NCBI GenBank assembly: GCA_027943335.1 | Contig: BSBK01004081.1 | Location: 416,001-480,000, forward strand | DNA: 64,000 nt | From: Chamaecyparis obtusa | Lineage: Eukaryota; Streptophyta; Pinopsida; Cupressales; Cupressaceae | Direction: 5' to 3' | Shown: piece by piece, positions 35,217-48,777 of the stretch | Numbering within the stretch: position 1 is the first letter of the stretch | Layout of the letters: each line of letters starts with the position of its first letter | Made by a program: the position numbers and the translations under genes | Notes under the pieces: model-generated | Databases searched by the model: none | What the model was told of the DNA's origin: nothing | What the model saw: the letters and a program-made list of their open reading frames with translations, nothing else

Positions 35217-37417
35217 CCTTAGTTTACTTCTCAATGCTTGTAAATAACTGTAATGTCCCCAATTCAGGACCAAACAGATATACAATTAAATAAGTTTACA
35301 TTAAAGAATTAAACTTACAAGGATCAATTAAAAAGTTGAACCCAATATATGACTCACCATTAAAGACAAAAATGATGTCAAATATATTGATACCACCCGT
35401 ATTCATACACCGACATATGGTCTTTGTATATATCTATACAAGCTACTCAAGAGAATACTTAGTTGATTTGACCAATTACAACTATTGTTATTAAAATGCC
35501 CAAGATGATTGGCAGAATAGATGAGGAGGAAATATGATTCATATCAACACAGTTATAAAAGGATTGGTATCGTCATCACATGGCAACCATTCAAATCTAT
35601 TGAAAGCAAGTATATTATATTATCGACTTATTAAATCGAAGGGAGTTATATAAGCAACGACTCTCTTGAATTAAAGATGGAGATAGATACCATTTGAAGG
35701 ACTAAGCGGTGATTATAAGGAGATATATGCTATGTCTAAAATATGTGGTGCATCTACAAACGGTCATAACATTGTAGATATAGTTAGCTTCTTGAAGTAG
35801 AGAATATCTGCATCAGTAAAGCGTTGAATCTGGATTACTTCTGCCAAGTGACTATGACCGTATATGGTGATCTGAAGGATAAAGTAGTGACATTATCTAA
35901 TAACCGTAAACTATAATCGACTATAGGAAGGATAACTGTGATAATGGCAGACCGGGACATTGTTGATGCCAATTTCTAATCAGAATACCAGCTAATGAGA
36001 GAAGACTACCCATCCTGGAAGCACGATATTAACTAAATCAGTAAGTGGGGAGGATATATTAAGGTTATGAGATGATAATGAGAAGACTTGGCACCAACTA
36101 TTAAAGAGACTAATCACAAGTTATAGCCCCCCAACTTTATATGAATAATGAACAACTAACATAAGGCTAATGACATACAATGGTGCGATTCAAAGGAGAA
36201 GACAACATAATCAAACAATATTAAAATTAATGAAAGGCAACGTCTGGAGTTACTAAATATGTAGGTGCAATAAGAGTTTTGACTAACGTTGATACTCTAA
36301 TCAAAATGCATAAGTCAGAAGAAGCAATAGTTGCTTAGAACAGATGTTATGAAGTGTTGTGGTTATAAAGAGCCAAAAGACATACCTTTTGAAATGCACC
36401 CAATCCCTTCAGTATTTCAAGATATAAAAAGAGATTATAATCATTCAATTCAGACATCATTGGACACTTCTTTTTTTATAACATATCCCAGCATTGGATC
36501 GGCTCTTTGAGCAGTCACCTTATTGGCATATAATTGGGAGCATACAATTAAAGTTAGCAATCAGGAACAGAACCATCCCAATTGCATACTTATAGAGTAA
36601 ATCTGAAACAGTGATTACATTGTCGCTATAAAAGATATTTGAGAAGACTTGCAGCATATTTCATACTGCCATATCATGAACAGCTATAAGCAATTAAGAG
36701 GAAACTACAGCACAATCTACATTGCCATATCAGGAATAGCAGAGTTGACTCCATAGTTGCAGATCGGAGTATATCAGAAAACTACATTGCATAATTCCCA
36801 TTGACATATCAGAGACAGCAAGATACTCCATCTTATCTTATCAACAAGAATATCAAAGATATTCATTGCATCTCATAATACCTAATATAATGTCCCCGTT
36901 TTAGCAGGTTCCTGTAGCTGAGCATGGTCAGTTCATCATCGCGACCCTCGTGAGCTGACAGTGAGTTTTGAGGGTCTCTGTGACGGATTTACTATTTTTG
37001 CCTAAATGGCCAAGCATGGCCTTAGGGGGAGCATTGAAAGAGTTCATCAGTAAATCATCTAGCCCCTAGTATGCAGAATGAGAGTTTGTGAAGTTGTGCA
37101 CAGTTGCATGGGTATAAATCAATGTTGTGTTTAAGGTCGCAAGGCTTGAAATGCATTCCGGATTGATCACTAGCCTTTGTATGGGTGACTGGCTTTAAAC
37201 AGCTTTTTGGATATACTATCAAAGATGCCTTGCGAAGCTATTTAAGGGCAGACTTAGTCATGTTGATCACCATTTGAGCAAGATTGAAGAAATAGAAAGA
37301 GATCCTTGAGTAGTTGCAGCGATTTTAGTATTCGCATGATCTGCAACCCTAATCTAGCAAAGAAGGTATTTTAGATCTATCTGTGAACTTGTGTTTCAAT
37401 TTTAGTTGTGTGAAATC
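35217..37417. other. No gene; two LTR-like starts
   Basis: TGTAATGTCCCC at 35249-35260 and TATAATGTCCCC at 36886-36897 look like the starts of plus-strand LTRs of the family that includes 809-1590. Between them no coding frame is seen. 36886-37417 leads into the long ORF at 37418 and may be its LTR and leader. Neither LTR could be paired. Confidence 0.4.
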
Positions 37418-40400
37418 ATGGATGTACCTCAGACTTTTGATGTAAAGGAGAGGACTAGGTATTAGTCCAAGAAACATCTGTTTAAATCAATGGAAGACGA
37501 CCCAGAGGGTGCGTTTTCGCAAACCCCACATGTAGTGTTGCATGTAGAACACATTAGAGCTTATATACACTAAAAATATAAGCAACGACTCTGAATCAAT
37601 TGGAGACATAGAGATACACAATGAGTTATCAAACATGTTGAATGAGAATGGAAAACTGAAGTCTTCATTCGCAAAGCTGGAAAGCTTGAACATTTTTCCA
37701 TATGTTGAGCTTTATGAGTTTGATGAGCCTGAATGGATGAAGATTGTGCTCAGCAGGATCCATGATCAGTTCTTTGGGATTGGTGACCAACCAATCAAGA
37801 TTACCAAAGATCTTATTCACCTAGTCACTGGATTAGAGAACGCAGGAAAAAATCTTGTGGCTGTGAAGAATACAAAGAAGGAAGTTGAGACCCTTATTGG
37901 CTCCAAATGGGATAAAAGAGCCATGACCATCAATGACATCAAGCAAAAGGATGTAAGGTTGATCGCAATGATTCTTAGTTATAAAATACAATATAGCAGC
38001 AGAATAAACTCTGTTTTTGCAGGGATAATCCACATGGCCTACAAAATGGTTGTTCAAAATGAGCACTATGATGTTTGCGAGATCCTCAGATTACAGCTAG
38101 TAGAAAATCTGAGAAGAATAAAACACGACAAATCAAATACATTTAGATTTGGGTAATTAATATTGCATATTTTCTTTCACATTGTACACAAATTTCCAGA
38201 CATGCATCCTCATGCATGGAAAGAAGATAAACCTACTGCTGCCCAAATCAGTAGATACTAGAGAATGCAGGATAAGAAATGGGTAGATGGTGAAATATTT
38301 GGCATGTTGAAGGTATTTCAAAAGGAGATGAAACAAAGGGAATGGATATCTAAGGAATTAGTGGAGAAATACAAAGAAACTATCTGTTTTATGGTAGAAA
38401 CCGATTGCACGTGTTGAGGCAGTTGAGGCTAGAGTGCGATGGTGTCCCCCAATGGGATATGAGGTGAGCTCTCAAATCCTGACTTCGCACATCGATCATA
38501 TCCTTGCATCTGAAATAAGTCCTGCTGAGGAAAGATGGGGCACTTATGAGGAGAAGTCTCTAAAAGTTAGAGAAGAATTGACAAAAGGTGAGGAAAAGGA
38601 AGGTAGAAAAGTTTGTTGACAAAATTGCTTAAAGAGAAGGGGTACCTAAAGGACTTATGCCAGATTTAAGGAAAAAGGTCTCAGAAAGGTCTATTGAACA
38701 AGCAAGAATGGAGTCTGCACCCCTACAGTCTACAGAACATGTGATCATCTTTGATTCACCTCTAGCTATGGTTGCAGCACAAGGTAAATCTCCTACCCCT
38801 CCTAAGAGAACATCGCAGAGGACTACAGCACTCAAAACTGAAAAAAAGGAAGAAGAAGCATTTGTGAGGAAAACAAGATCCTCTAGACCCAAGATGATGA
38901 GTTATGGACCTGGTCCTAAAAGGAAAACCTTAGTCACTCTAGCCAAGGAAGAATCCCTTAGAAAGAAAAGGAAAGAAGAGAAGAAAGAAGAACCCATTCA
39001 AGAGAAGCCTGCTGAGAGACAATTGTGGAAACCAGACCTAAAGATGTTAGCAAAGAGGATAGTAGAGTAGGGAAAGTTTGAATCAACTACCTAGGTACTA
39101 TGAGAGGTATGATGATGTTGATAAAGTCAAAATTGAAGACATTATAATAAACCATATGCTAGCTTTCAAAAGAATCTGATAGAACTAGAAGGCAGCATAC
39201 CAAAGAATTTGTTTGATAGATTAGAGGTTAGAAAGCAAAGAGCCCTAGAAGAAGACAGCAAGATCAAAGTTAAGTAATAGAGGATATGCATCCGGTTATC
39301 TCTCATAAGGAGATTGAAAGATTCTTGAAAAAAGTGAAACCCTTATTGAGAACAAAAACAAGACTGATCAAAATAATGGCAAGAAAATATGAAGAAGTAG
39401 AAGAAGACACACAAAAGGCCATAGACATGTTGCTACCTGAAGAATGGCCAAAATACCTAATCCCTCTAAGGTGACCAAACCAAAAGTTGTAATGATAGGA
39501 GAATCATCTAAATCTGTTAGAGCAGAAGAAGAACAGCCTAAGGATGATGAAGGAATTGATCAGTTCTACAGCACGGTAAAGAAGCCAGATTTCTTTGTGG
39601 CAAGTATACCTGTGTCTTTGGACACTTCATAGGATATTGATGATCCCTTTCTAGAAAATGTTGATATTGATCCTAAGGAAGGCAATAATAATGCACAGAG
39701 CACAGTAAAAATGACAGATCTTGGCACTATAACCGAAGATGAAATGAAAGAAGTGGTGGCAGAAGAAAAGAAGGATACAAAAATAGAAGAGACAAAAGTA
39801 CCCATCTCTATTCGTATTTCTACTCCTATTAAGGAGGAATCAATCTTTGCAACTCAATTGTTGGCAAGTGACAGTAAACTTTTGATCAACAATGTCGATA
39901 AAATGAATGAGGATGAGCTAATGAAGCTATCTCTTATGGCATTTGCTAAGGCTAAGGAAAGATCTGAAAAAAAAATCAGGGTAATGAACAAGGCAATGAA
40001 CAGAATCAATAAACTCTTACCCATACCTCTCACCCTTCAAGGTAATGATGCAGCAAATAACTTGGGAAAAGTTCTTGATGACCTTGATATGCACTTCACT
40101 TCTTTGGAGAAGGCCGCAGCTGTGAAGGTTGAAAAAGAATTCATGGCAAAGAAGTTTGATGAGATATGCAAGTCAATAAAGTGGGACTTAGACATACTAG
40201 ATACCACTATCTCCGGAATAAGGTCCTGCATTGAGCATGGAAAGGTAAACAGCTACTGCATTAATCCTTCTAGGTTTGTGCAAGACATAGTGGGAATAAT
40301 TCATAATGATGAGAAGACTTTGGACAACTAGGCAAAGACTTGTGGGTCCTCTTCGCAATCAGTTACGAAGTTGGATAGGGAAGTATCCAAATTATTGGAT

Positions 40401-40685
40401 AAAACAAGCATGCTACACACTGAGAAGACAAGAGTGTTGAGAAAATTTGGTGAGTCGAGGAGTTAGATTACTCCTAAACTGTCAATTTTGAAGAAGCACC
40501 TTAAGGATATGGAGACAACGAAGAAATCTTTTGATGAATCTATGCCTAAAGTACTAAAGGATGTTGAGATCTCATCCTTTGCATTAAATGGTCTCATTCA
40601 AATTGGTTAGACATTGAAGACAACATGGGAAGCAGATGTAAAGATCTTGGAAACCTCTTTCCAAAACATACTTCGCATGGTGTAA
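37418..40685 (+). pseudogene. Long accessory-type ORF upstream of a 3' LTR, broken
   Basis: Starting at ATG 37418 (MDVPQTFDVKERTRY), a coding stretch of about 1,050 codons can be followed in three frames with several stops and at least four frameshifts. The first 250 residues form a globular region (ELYEFDEPEWMKIVLSRIHD, ITKDLIHLVTGLE). They resemble the N-terminal part of the LINE third ORF and fit the loose family called putative plant transposon protein. The rest is Lys/Glu-rich, with helical, coiled-coil-like segments such as LMKLSLMAFAKAKERSEKK near 39930. It ends about 75 bp before a purine tract (AAAGGGGGAG, 40761-40770) and the LTR at 40775, so it is the last ORF of an LTR element whose gag-pol part is missing here. 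Its role is unknown. Confidence 0.6.
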
Positions 40686-40774
40686 GTCTTGATAAGTAGT
40701 CCCAAAAATTTTGCCTAGCATATAAATACACTTTTTGTATGTACCTTTGCCATTGATGTCAAAGGGGGAGTAGT

Positions 40775-41664
40775 TGATGCAGTGGCATTCTTGGGTATTC
40801 AGCAAATCTGCATGGTGGTGTGTTAAAGTGGTTATGTGTTACTCGGTTGCAGCTTTAACCGACGATCTCAGTTATTGAAGAGGCTCGGTCGCTAAAGGAA
40901 CTCAGTAAAACCTCTGGCACTCGGTGGAACATGTACTCGGCAATGCTTGTGGTGCTTAGTCGACGTGCTTGCTTGGTGATGCTTGGCGTGCTCAGTTGTT
41001 TTACTGGTGCTCGGTAGTTCTGGTTTACCAACTGGAGTTCTTGGAGTTTTGGTTGGCCGACTTGGTGTATTTGATGTTGGTAGCTTTTATTGTATTCTCC
41101 TATGTGGATCTAGAGGCCGACATGGAGAATTAATTGTTTGTAAAGCTATTTGAGAGCCTACTGTTGTTGCATTTAATATTTGTTAGTAGTAGAAGCCGAC
41201 TGTTTCTTCCAGCCGACTTGTGGTTGAGGAAATGTACTTATGGAGTGTTTGGGTAGATGTTTAGGGGGTCAGTCAGTGGAAGTAGTTGAGAAGGATAATA
41301 ATTGGATCCTACGAGATCTTGAAGATCAAATTGATGGTCTGATAGTTGTACTAACAGAGCTAGTGGTTTGCATGCTTGGATAGAAGGAGATTGCTTGGTG
41401 GCTTGCGAGCTCAAGTTTAGATCTGCCTTAGTGTTTCCATCAGTTGCTGATGTGTTTTAGAGCTGGACTAACTAGGAGATTGCAGAAATACTTTGTAAGT
41501 GATTGTATTTGGCCCTAACCCGGAAGGCCTTACAATCAGGCATTTTGAATGAAATTCTATTTGAAGCATTATATTGTTGTATTCCGCTTTGGTTGTTGTT
41601 GTTGTTACCGCTGGTGTAGACTTGGACTATCCATTATTGGATTATCCAAATCTGCCCTGCGTCA
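40775..41664 (+). repeat. 3' LTR of the accessory-ORF element
   Basis: It starts TGATGCAGTGGCATT directly after the purine tract and ends CCCTGCGTCA. The same LTR, diverged, is 12601-13494 within the LINE. It has a short terminal inverted match (TGATGCA / TGCGTCA). Confidence 0.8.
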
Positions 41665-41764
41665 GTAGCAGTTGTGAAAAATATAAGGTGTCTAAACAGT
41701 AGATTGGTATTGGACACTTAGTCATTTTTCACTAAGTGTTGCCATCAATGCCAAAGGGGGAAAT

Positions 41765-42791
41765 TGTTGGCAAGTGACCTAAAGATTATGGCATAGATGT
41801 TGTCATTTATGCAACACTACTTACTAGCGTGAGCACGTGGAGTACAGTTTAGTTTTGGATGTTCACACTGGAAAAATGACTAAGTCCAAAAAGAAGTTGA
41901 CAGGGTACAGTTGTACAGTTTTGCCTTGTGAGCACAGTATATGAGGAATTAAGTCATGCGAGCTTAGAAGAATGTATTATAGGATGTAATAGACCTTCAG
42001 TTAAGGGAACATGTATTTTGGAGTTGAATGGAGAAAGTTACAACATGATCTAGGTACACGAAGACAGTACAACAGTGAAACAGGGTAAATAAGTGGTCGC
42101 GATGATTAAGGTAGTAACGTGTGGAATCCAGAAGTGCTACCTTGGATTTTGTTTGGGTCCTACGCTATCTTTATGGATGTATGATCGTCGACTATGTAAT
42201 TATGTGTTGGACACGTTTTGTGATGTATTTGTGAGCCGACTGGAAAGATTATGAGATCAAGTATATATGTTTTGAGATGCGAAGTTATGAATGTGTGTGT
42301 AATGCATTGGGATCTAAAGATAATGTAGAGGATGTTGCGAGCTATTACTGGAACTACTTTGGCATAGCATATGTTGTTTTAGTTCATTTTGTTGCTACAA
42401 GATACTTTGGTAATACTGGACAGTGAGTCTGTTGTAAGAGCAATAAGCTCCATTTTGTATTCACCCCTAACAGGGTTATAGACTCCTAACAGGATTTGTC
42501 CTCTAACAAGGACTTGTACTAATGTAATATTCTGCTCCTAACAGGGCAAGGTCTCCTAACAAGGACACAATACTTTTAGTGCATCATTTGTGGGTATCAT
42601 CCCCACTGGGGTTTTCCCTTAGCCAGGGTTTCCTCGAGAACAAATCATGGTGTTATGAGTTGTTTACTTTATGTGTGTGTTCTTATTTCAATTATTGCAT
42701 GGTTAAGTTTGAATTGACTTAAAAGGAATAAAAGTTCTACAATATTGATTCACCCCCCCCCCCCCACTCTCAGTATTGTTTGATCCTAACA
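41765..42791 (+). repeat. LTR preceded by a purine tract, partner absent
   Basis: ATGCCAAAGGGGGAAAT (41749-41764) is a typical polypurine tract before a 3' LTR. The LTR begins TGTTGGCAAGTGACC and ends TTTGATCCTAACA (TG...CA). Near its end are repeated CCTAACAGGG / CCTAACAAGG blocks (42467-42570) and a run of 14 C (42753-42766). The 100 bp between 41665 and 41764 are the last piece of its interior. This suggests that it inserted into, or recombined with, the neighbouring LTR. Confidence 0.6.
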
Positions 42792-42911
42792 ACTGTAAGT
42801 GTCTGCTTGACAACTATTATTCTATAGATTTCAAAAGTTATCAATTTTGCTTATTTAGCCTCCTATCTTGCATTCGTCAGTCATATCCCCTTAAATCCAA
42901 CTTTTTTGAAA

Positions 42912-43800
42912 TGACCCTAACCGGCCATTTACTAATTTCGACCAATAAATCTTAAGAAGATTTGAAATAAACAATAACATGCAATTAACCAACAAATAGA
43001 CTCGAATAACCGGCAGATTTATTCATATAACCAGCAATTACAATCTCAGGAAATAACTCAGAAAATGGTATGTATTTTACAACAGCAATACAAAACCATA
43101 GATTATAACATTCCAATTTGAACTACAAGCAAACAACAGTAAGACTAGATGATAAAGAACCTGGTAAAACAATAGCGAACTCTGAAGTGAATCCGCACCA
43201 GGATGAATCGGGTTTCCATCCAATCCACCAAGAAATGCTGAAGGTTTCCGTCCTCAGATTTCTGATTCGATAGCTGAAGCTTCTCGAATTCTCAAGGAGA
43301 AATAATATTCATAAACTGAAGCATATTGAATGAGACTCCAAAACCTCCTCTTATGGTTGCAGCTGTGACTCTTCAGTTTCCCCACTATGACTCTTCATAT
43401 GCCCATTTCGTCTCTTTATAATTTCACTTTAAGTCACTTTTTAAATAAATTGACTATTGAGTTATAAAGTGTAATAATAAATAAAGTGAGGAATCGTTTG
43501 TCATTAAAACGAAGGCCCAAACGAGCTCGGATGCCAAAGTGTGATAGCTCGCCGGAAAGCTCTTGACGAGACGCTCCAAGTCCACTACTGAAAAGCCGAG
43601 AATTTTGAACCCTGCTGACTTACTATAAATAGTAAGTACCCTGGAAACCTGCGGAAACTGTTCCGATTGGCCTGGAACTGAAACCACCTAGGCCAATTAT
43701 CTCCTGGTGCATTGCCACGCCACGATTAGCCCTCCGGGCCAAGGTGAAAGGACTAACAACATGGCACAATATAATGTACCCCAAAAAAGGGGACATTGCA
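42912..43800 (-). repeat. E2 3' LTR (left copy)
   Basis: The left end is TGACCCTAACCGG and the right end GGGGACATTGCA. It is the same length as 48796-49684 and very similar throughout, for example in TTTCCCCACT.TGACTCTTC near 43378 and 49260. Confidence 0.85.
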
Positions 43801-43816
43801 ATCATCCCTTCCTGGA

Positions 43817-43838
43817 GATTGCTTGCCCTCAAGCAATC
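43817..43838. repeat. 9-bp hairpin next to the E2 3' LTR
   Basis: GATTGCTTG, loop CCCT, CAAGCAATC. Identical stems occur in E1 and E3. Confidence 0.85.
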
Positions 43839-44433
43839 AATATCTGCATGCTGAGATCAAATACCTGGATCCCAAACTAATCTCAGAGAAGCTGCTCCAC
43901 CGACCTGTCGTGTGTAACTAACACAGTCATTAGGCTCCGATCTGTGAAGCCACTCACTCCATAACAAAACAGCAGCCAAACTAATGCCCGGCTCCCAACT
44001 CACTGCAAGATCAATCGTGTCAATCTGTCATGTGTTGTTGTCATCTGTAAGTAAGGTCTCAACCCAACTGAGAACATCACCCCAACTGGGATCTCCCACG
44101 TTTCTACCGTCATATGCCGAAGAAAACCAAATCTCATGTCGATTGGCTCCAGAAATGAGAACCAACCGCGAGTATGCCCCTCCTGGATCCCACAAGCAAA
44201 AGAGCCATACATCTCCCCAGCTGACAGAAATATCTCGATGCTCACTGTCCATACTGAGTGACATATCCAAAGTATCCATCTACCATAAAGTTGCCCCTCT
44301 AATCTCTAACCTGAACCAGTAACTGTGTCGAAGAGGCAAACTATCAAGACTGTCGGATAAGGCTTCCACCTGCGATGCACTTAACAGCTCTACTGAAAAC
44401 CCCAACTCAGCATAAGGGCTCCATGACTGTCTC

Positions 44434-45543
44434 TCAATACACAGTCATACAATGTATACCATTGTGTGAAAGATTCACACCAACCAGCATAACTAGCATG
44501 CCAAGCTCGATAACCCCGTACTGAATAAGTCTTCCCTGATCATCATCTGCAACGAGTGGTAGTGTAAACAGAGACATCTCACTTATCATGCCACAAGACA
44601 TAACTACCTCTCCTAGACTGCAATTACACAAACCACACTGCTCATCAACTGAGCTCACCCCGCTACTCCAAACTGGTGACCAAAGCTCACCTCTGATGAC
44701 TACACCTACGTCCCAGACCCTGCAACTAACATCGTCCTCATCCTGGGAATAGGAAGTATCTCCCTCATCTATCTCAAAGAGGGGATTGTCAAATGTCCAC
44801 TCGGTACCCATCTCAAACAAGGAGTTATCCATCTTTTGAAAGTGATCTAACTCATCACGAAACTCTCGATGACCCAAAGATCTTCTTGGACAACTGTCCA
44901 ATTCATAGGTCTATTGTATGTTGTCAAGCTCCTGAATCACCTCCTGATAGAATTCAAACCTATCCCTGTCATCCTGCTCCCTGTACTGGCTAGAGACCAC
45001 AATCTGATTTCTCGCCTCCCGTAGAGCGATACGAGTATGCTCCAAAGTGCCCCAAGTAGCACTAAGCTCCTTATTGAGCTTATCGATCTCAACCCCCTTC
45101 TTCCTCAACTGCTCAGCATAATTCCCGGCAACCTGTAAGAGGTGATCACGGTCTGTAAGCAATCTCAAGTACTCTGATTTCCAATCCTCGAATGCTGTCC
45201 TGACTCCCTGTAAATCTATAGTAAAGGATCCAATCCTTCTGTCGTCTTGCCTTTGATCTCTCTGAGCTGTCCTGTACAGATCATCAATGATCTGGTGAGT
45301 GCTATCATGGTGAACTAGCGCTGCAATAATGGCGTCATCACTTACTTTCAACTGACTTTTTAAGACACACTTCTCATCAATGTTACCCCGAGATGCACTG
45401 CCAAAAGGGTCATCCATATCCATGTGATGCAAAAGTGAAGTGTTGCTAAAGAAGTCACATGATTCCTCATTACTGGAATCGTTGAAGGTCTCCAACTGGT
45501 TACCACAACCTATAACCATGGAGTTGCCAAACTCCGCCATCAA
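44434..45543 (-). pseudogene. E2 ORF, C-terminal acidic/coiled-coil part
   Basis: The minus-strand frame is open for 370 codons with one TAG (44911). Residues 100-205 are a likely coiled coil (LLTDRDHLLQVAGNYAEQLR, VEIDKLNKELSATWGTLEHT). Asp/Glu-rich and Cys-containing regions follow. It continues directly from the zinc knuckle at 45655-45699. The place where a gypsy protease should start contains no D-T/S-G motif. I do not recognise the family. It may be a gag extension or a second acquired segment. Confidence 0.5.
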
Positions 45544-45654
45544 ATCACCAAAGTAGAGTTTTGAACTCTCACCACAGTGTCCCGAAAGTGGGGTAGCCTC
45601 AACTGTAGTGTTCCTATCACTAGGCTGCCATTTATCTTCCCCTTGATCAATCGT

Positions 45655-46513
45655 GCAAACATGCCCCTATGACCAGCCCTCCTAGCATAAGAAACAAATC
45701 TGCCCTGCACTCACTAAGTCCTGGCCTATCACCGGAGATTTTGCAACCTGTAAGCCTAATGATGCTCGTTCATCTTCAGATAATGAACTCATGAACTTTT
45801 CGACCTAAAGCTTAATTAATTCAGCTGAGAGTTCATATGTCATGGGTGTGTTCCTTATTCCTCCTCTCCATAATGCCAACAATTCAGATCACAATTGTTT
45901 GCATATTTCATAGTCCTCTTCTAAGATTGAGGATAAGGTAGTCATAATGCATGTCTTCACCCCATTAGCATGACGCTCCTTGTAATTGTCTAGGAGATAC
46001 TAAAATAATTGCTGAATCATTTCATCATAACCAAGATTCAGCATGTGACTGAAAACTCTAGTGCTAGCTACTAACTCCAAGATTTTTACCTGCTTATCAA
46101 AAGTAGAGTCTCTGTCATATCTCAATCAGTTGTAACACCTGTCTCCAAATGTGCTCGATGTAAGGAACCATAGGTGTCGTAATTCGAGCGATCTCACTGA
46201 GAAATGAGACGACTGCGAGCCTAACATCTCGAAGTGGATGACTCATAAATCTGCGTTGCACTAAGGCAACCATTGTGGGATGCATGGCCCAATTAAAAAG
46301 CCTGCAATCAGTCTGATCTATTATGGATAGATATGAGTTTATTTCATCGAGCTTGGCCAGCATGCTGCTTGCAATTTTTTGCTCCTCCAATTGCCATCCA
46401 AGGCAACACAATTTGTTTCCTATCTCCATTTTCTTTCGGATATCTCTGAGCTGCACACCGTAAAACGTGTCGTTGAACTCCTTAGAGAATATTGGACTTT
46501 CCAAGGTCTCCAT
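45655..46513 (-). pseudogene. E2 gag-position ORF: PDS5-like region leading to a gypsy zinc knuckle
   Basis: It starts at an ATG (METLESPIFSKEF). IASSMLAKLDEINSYLSI, ALVQRRFMSHPLRDVRLAVV and SFLSEIARITTPMVPY follow, the same N-terminal PDS5-type HEAT pattern as in E1 and E3 but clearly diverged. A frame change near 46115 leads to FDKQVKILELVASTRVFSHM, LNLGYDEMIQQLF-stop-YLLDN and ILEEDYEI, which correspond to the next PDS5 helices. At 45655-45699 the sequence reads C-F-L-C-x3-W-x2-G-H-V-C, with TAG at two x positions. This is the C-x2-C-x3-W-x2-GH-x-C knuckle of plant gypsy gag proteins. Other stops are TAG or TGA. I infer a gag-like fusion protein in the ancestor. Confidence 0.7.
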
Positions 46514-48771
46514 TGCTTAATTTTTATCCAGGCTTCTCACAAGGACTGAATCCAATTCCGTAACAATGAACCTGTTGTCTCCGCAAAAGAATTCTGATTT
46601 GTCTTGACTAAGCTGATCAAATAGACCCGGTCCCTAAGATTGAATTTTCTCTGATTACCTCTGGCTGTTCGTAATGAATGTGCATACAATTTTAATCACA
46701 AGTCACCGTTGTTGACTGTATAATCAGATTGTTTGAAGGGTGTGCTCTTTGTACAACTCATTCCAAGTACCGGCTATGGATATCATAAAGATTACTATTG
46801 AATAGTCCCTTCTACTGGCCTTGACAAAGTTATGATTCGTAAGGTGAATGTAGATGAACTGAAGTCCTGGACTGACTAGATGTTTTCTAGTTGTGCCCAT
46901 GATTAACCGTCTTGCTGTTTGATTACTCGTGTACTTGTTCTTTCCCAGCTGCGTTCACTGCCTAGGCTTACGTAGTGGAATCCACAAGCCTATTGAAAAC
47001 CCTACGCACTATATCCTTAGTGTATCTGATTAACATCTAGTTGGGGAAGCTCGTATGAATTCTAGATGTGCCTATGATGAGAATTCTTTGTAAAGGAGTT
47101 TCATTGTCCAACAATCCACTGTAGTATTCTAACTACTAGTTCCACAAATTTGATTCGCAAGATAAGTGAGTCTGACTGAATCCAGTATATTAAGGAGTCT
47201 ATTTTGATTTGGTTTGAATTGTTGTTTAATGATCGGTTTATATAATCTCTCGGATTTCCAATTCAATGTTTCCTCAACATCGAAAATACAATTTATGCAA
47301 TAACATATACTGGCTACCATAAGAAGAGAAATGACAGTCTTTAAACCATTATTCCTTAAACTTATTATAAACCGAAAATGGCCAATTTATGGCTGTGAAT
47401 ACATGATTCCTTAACACACAGGTATTAGCATAATAGCAAATAAAGACTGGTACCAACCGTTTAGCTTAAACCACCATTCTTGCAGTCACACGACTGTATG
47501 TATGGTTGTGCGGTTGGAGCTGTCCAGACTGGTGTGCATAAACTATCTTCTCCCCGACTTCTCTTCTTCTTCAGCGGCTCACTGTCCCTCAAACTACTAA
47601 TTGGTGGTCCAACATGTGAAGGAAATGTTGCAACCCCCAATGATGGTGGAGTCTACTGCCACGACTCGCCCTAAATGAGGATGCACGCAAGCTTCTACTT
47701 TGCTGGTGACTCTTTTGAATGCCGCATGTGTATACACCAATATGCAGCGCCTTGTGGAAGTAATGATCCGGCCGCTCACGATGTGACACACAACCACCCG
47801 AGCCTTCTTGTTGGCTACACACGAGAGGTGAGGAAAGATGGGTTCCTGCTAACGAGAAACCGAGAGTGCTGGAAAACTGTCGTCCAAGCCTGGGGTGTTC
47901 GCACTGTCAAATAAAGAGGCTTCTGCAAGTATAACTGGCTCGACTTTAGACCAAATATTCGAAATAATAAACCCGCCCACATAATCTTTTAGTTCAAAAT
48001 GAAATGACTTTAATATCGCCTTCAATAACATCAATAATAATCGAGAAATGTTCGCCCAATATTAAATAAAACTTTGGCGATAAAATATGTCTACCATAAA
48101 TCTCAACGGTTGCCAAGTGAAGTCACGGTAATATTATAAATTGAAAACTTGGAAATTTGCCGGATTGATTCACTGCTTCATGCAGCACACACGCTGAGAA
48201 AAGATAGAACACGTATCAACCCGATACTTCTGTGGCTCAATGCAGTCGCATTTGACTCCAGTACCGTGTCCAAGGATCCGTTCACAAGCAGTAGCTTCCC
48301 TAAGGGAGCCTCACAACCAAGCTACCTCCTGTCGTAATGAAAGCTACATACGCCTGGTAGAAATATGGTGTGACATTGAGGTGGAATGTTGCAATTCCAG
48401 TTTGCGCGCCACGCACGTGAGGATAGAGATAGTGCGACAACTGAATGCCAGTCCTCTTAGCAACCGTTCATTAGTTCTACTGGTGTGCGCACTAGTGAAT
48501 ACTCCTCAATAAAGGTTACCTTAATTGAAAGCCAATCACGTATTGCTATGAAACTTAGTATCTGCACTCGAACTGTAGATGGGACCAAAGCTGGAGACTT
48601 TTCTGTGTGAGTGACTACTGGACTGCTTGAATATGCAGGTTCTATAATAAGCAATGTCAGTCCCCGAAGAAAACCAAACAAATTTATTCCTTGATTCACC
48701 ACAAAAAATAAATTATTTCCAAACTGAAATATTCAAATTCTACGAATTGATAACCTCGCAGGCTGGCAAGA
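46514..48771. other. E2 leader, no gene seen
   Basis: This is unusually long (2.2 kb) for a leader between the primer site and the first ORF. Small open frames on both strands (for example 47480-47914) show no known motif. A further insertion may lie here, but I found no paired ends. Confidence 0.4.
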
Positions 48772-48777
48772 TACACG

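Noticed and set aside
42753..42766. Run of 14 C as a regulatory G-quadruplex
   Set aside because: A single homopolymer, not separated G-runs. A similar C-rich end is a usual feature of this LTR type and its length may be a sequencing artefact.
47480..47914. Small plus-strand frames in the E2 leader as a gene
   Set aside because: Overlapping frames on both strands are equally open, and none has a recognisable motif.
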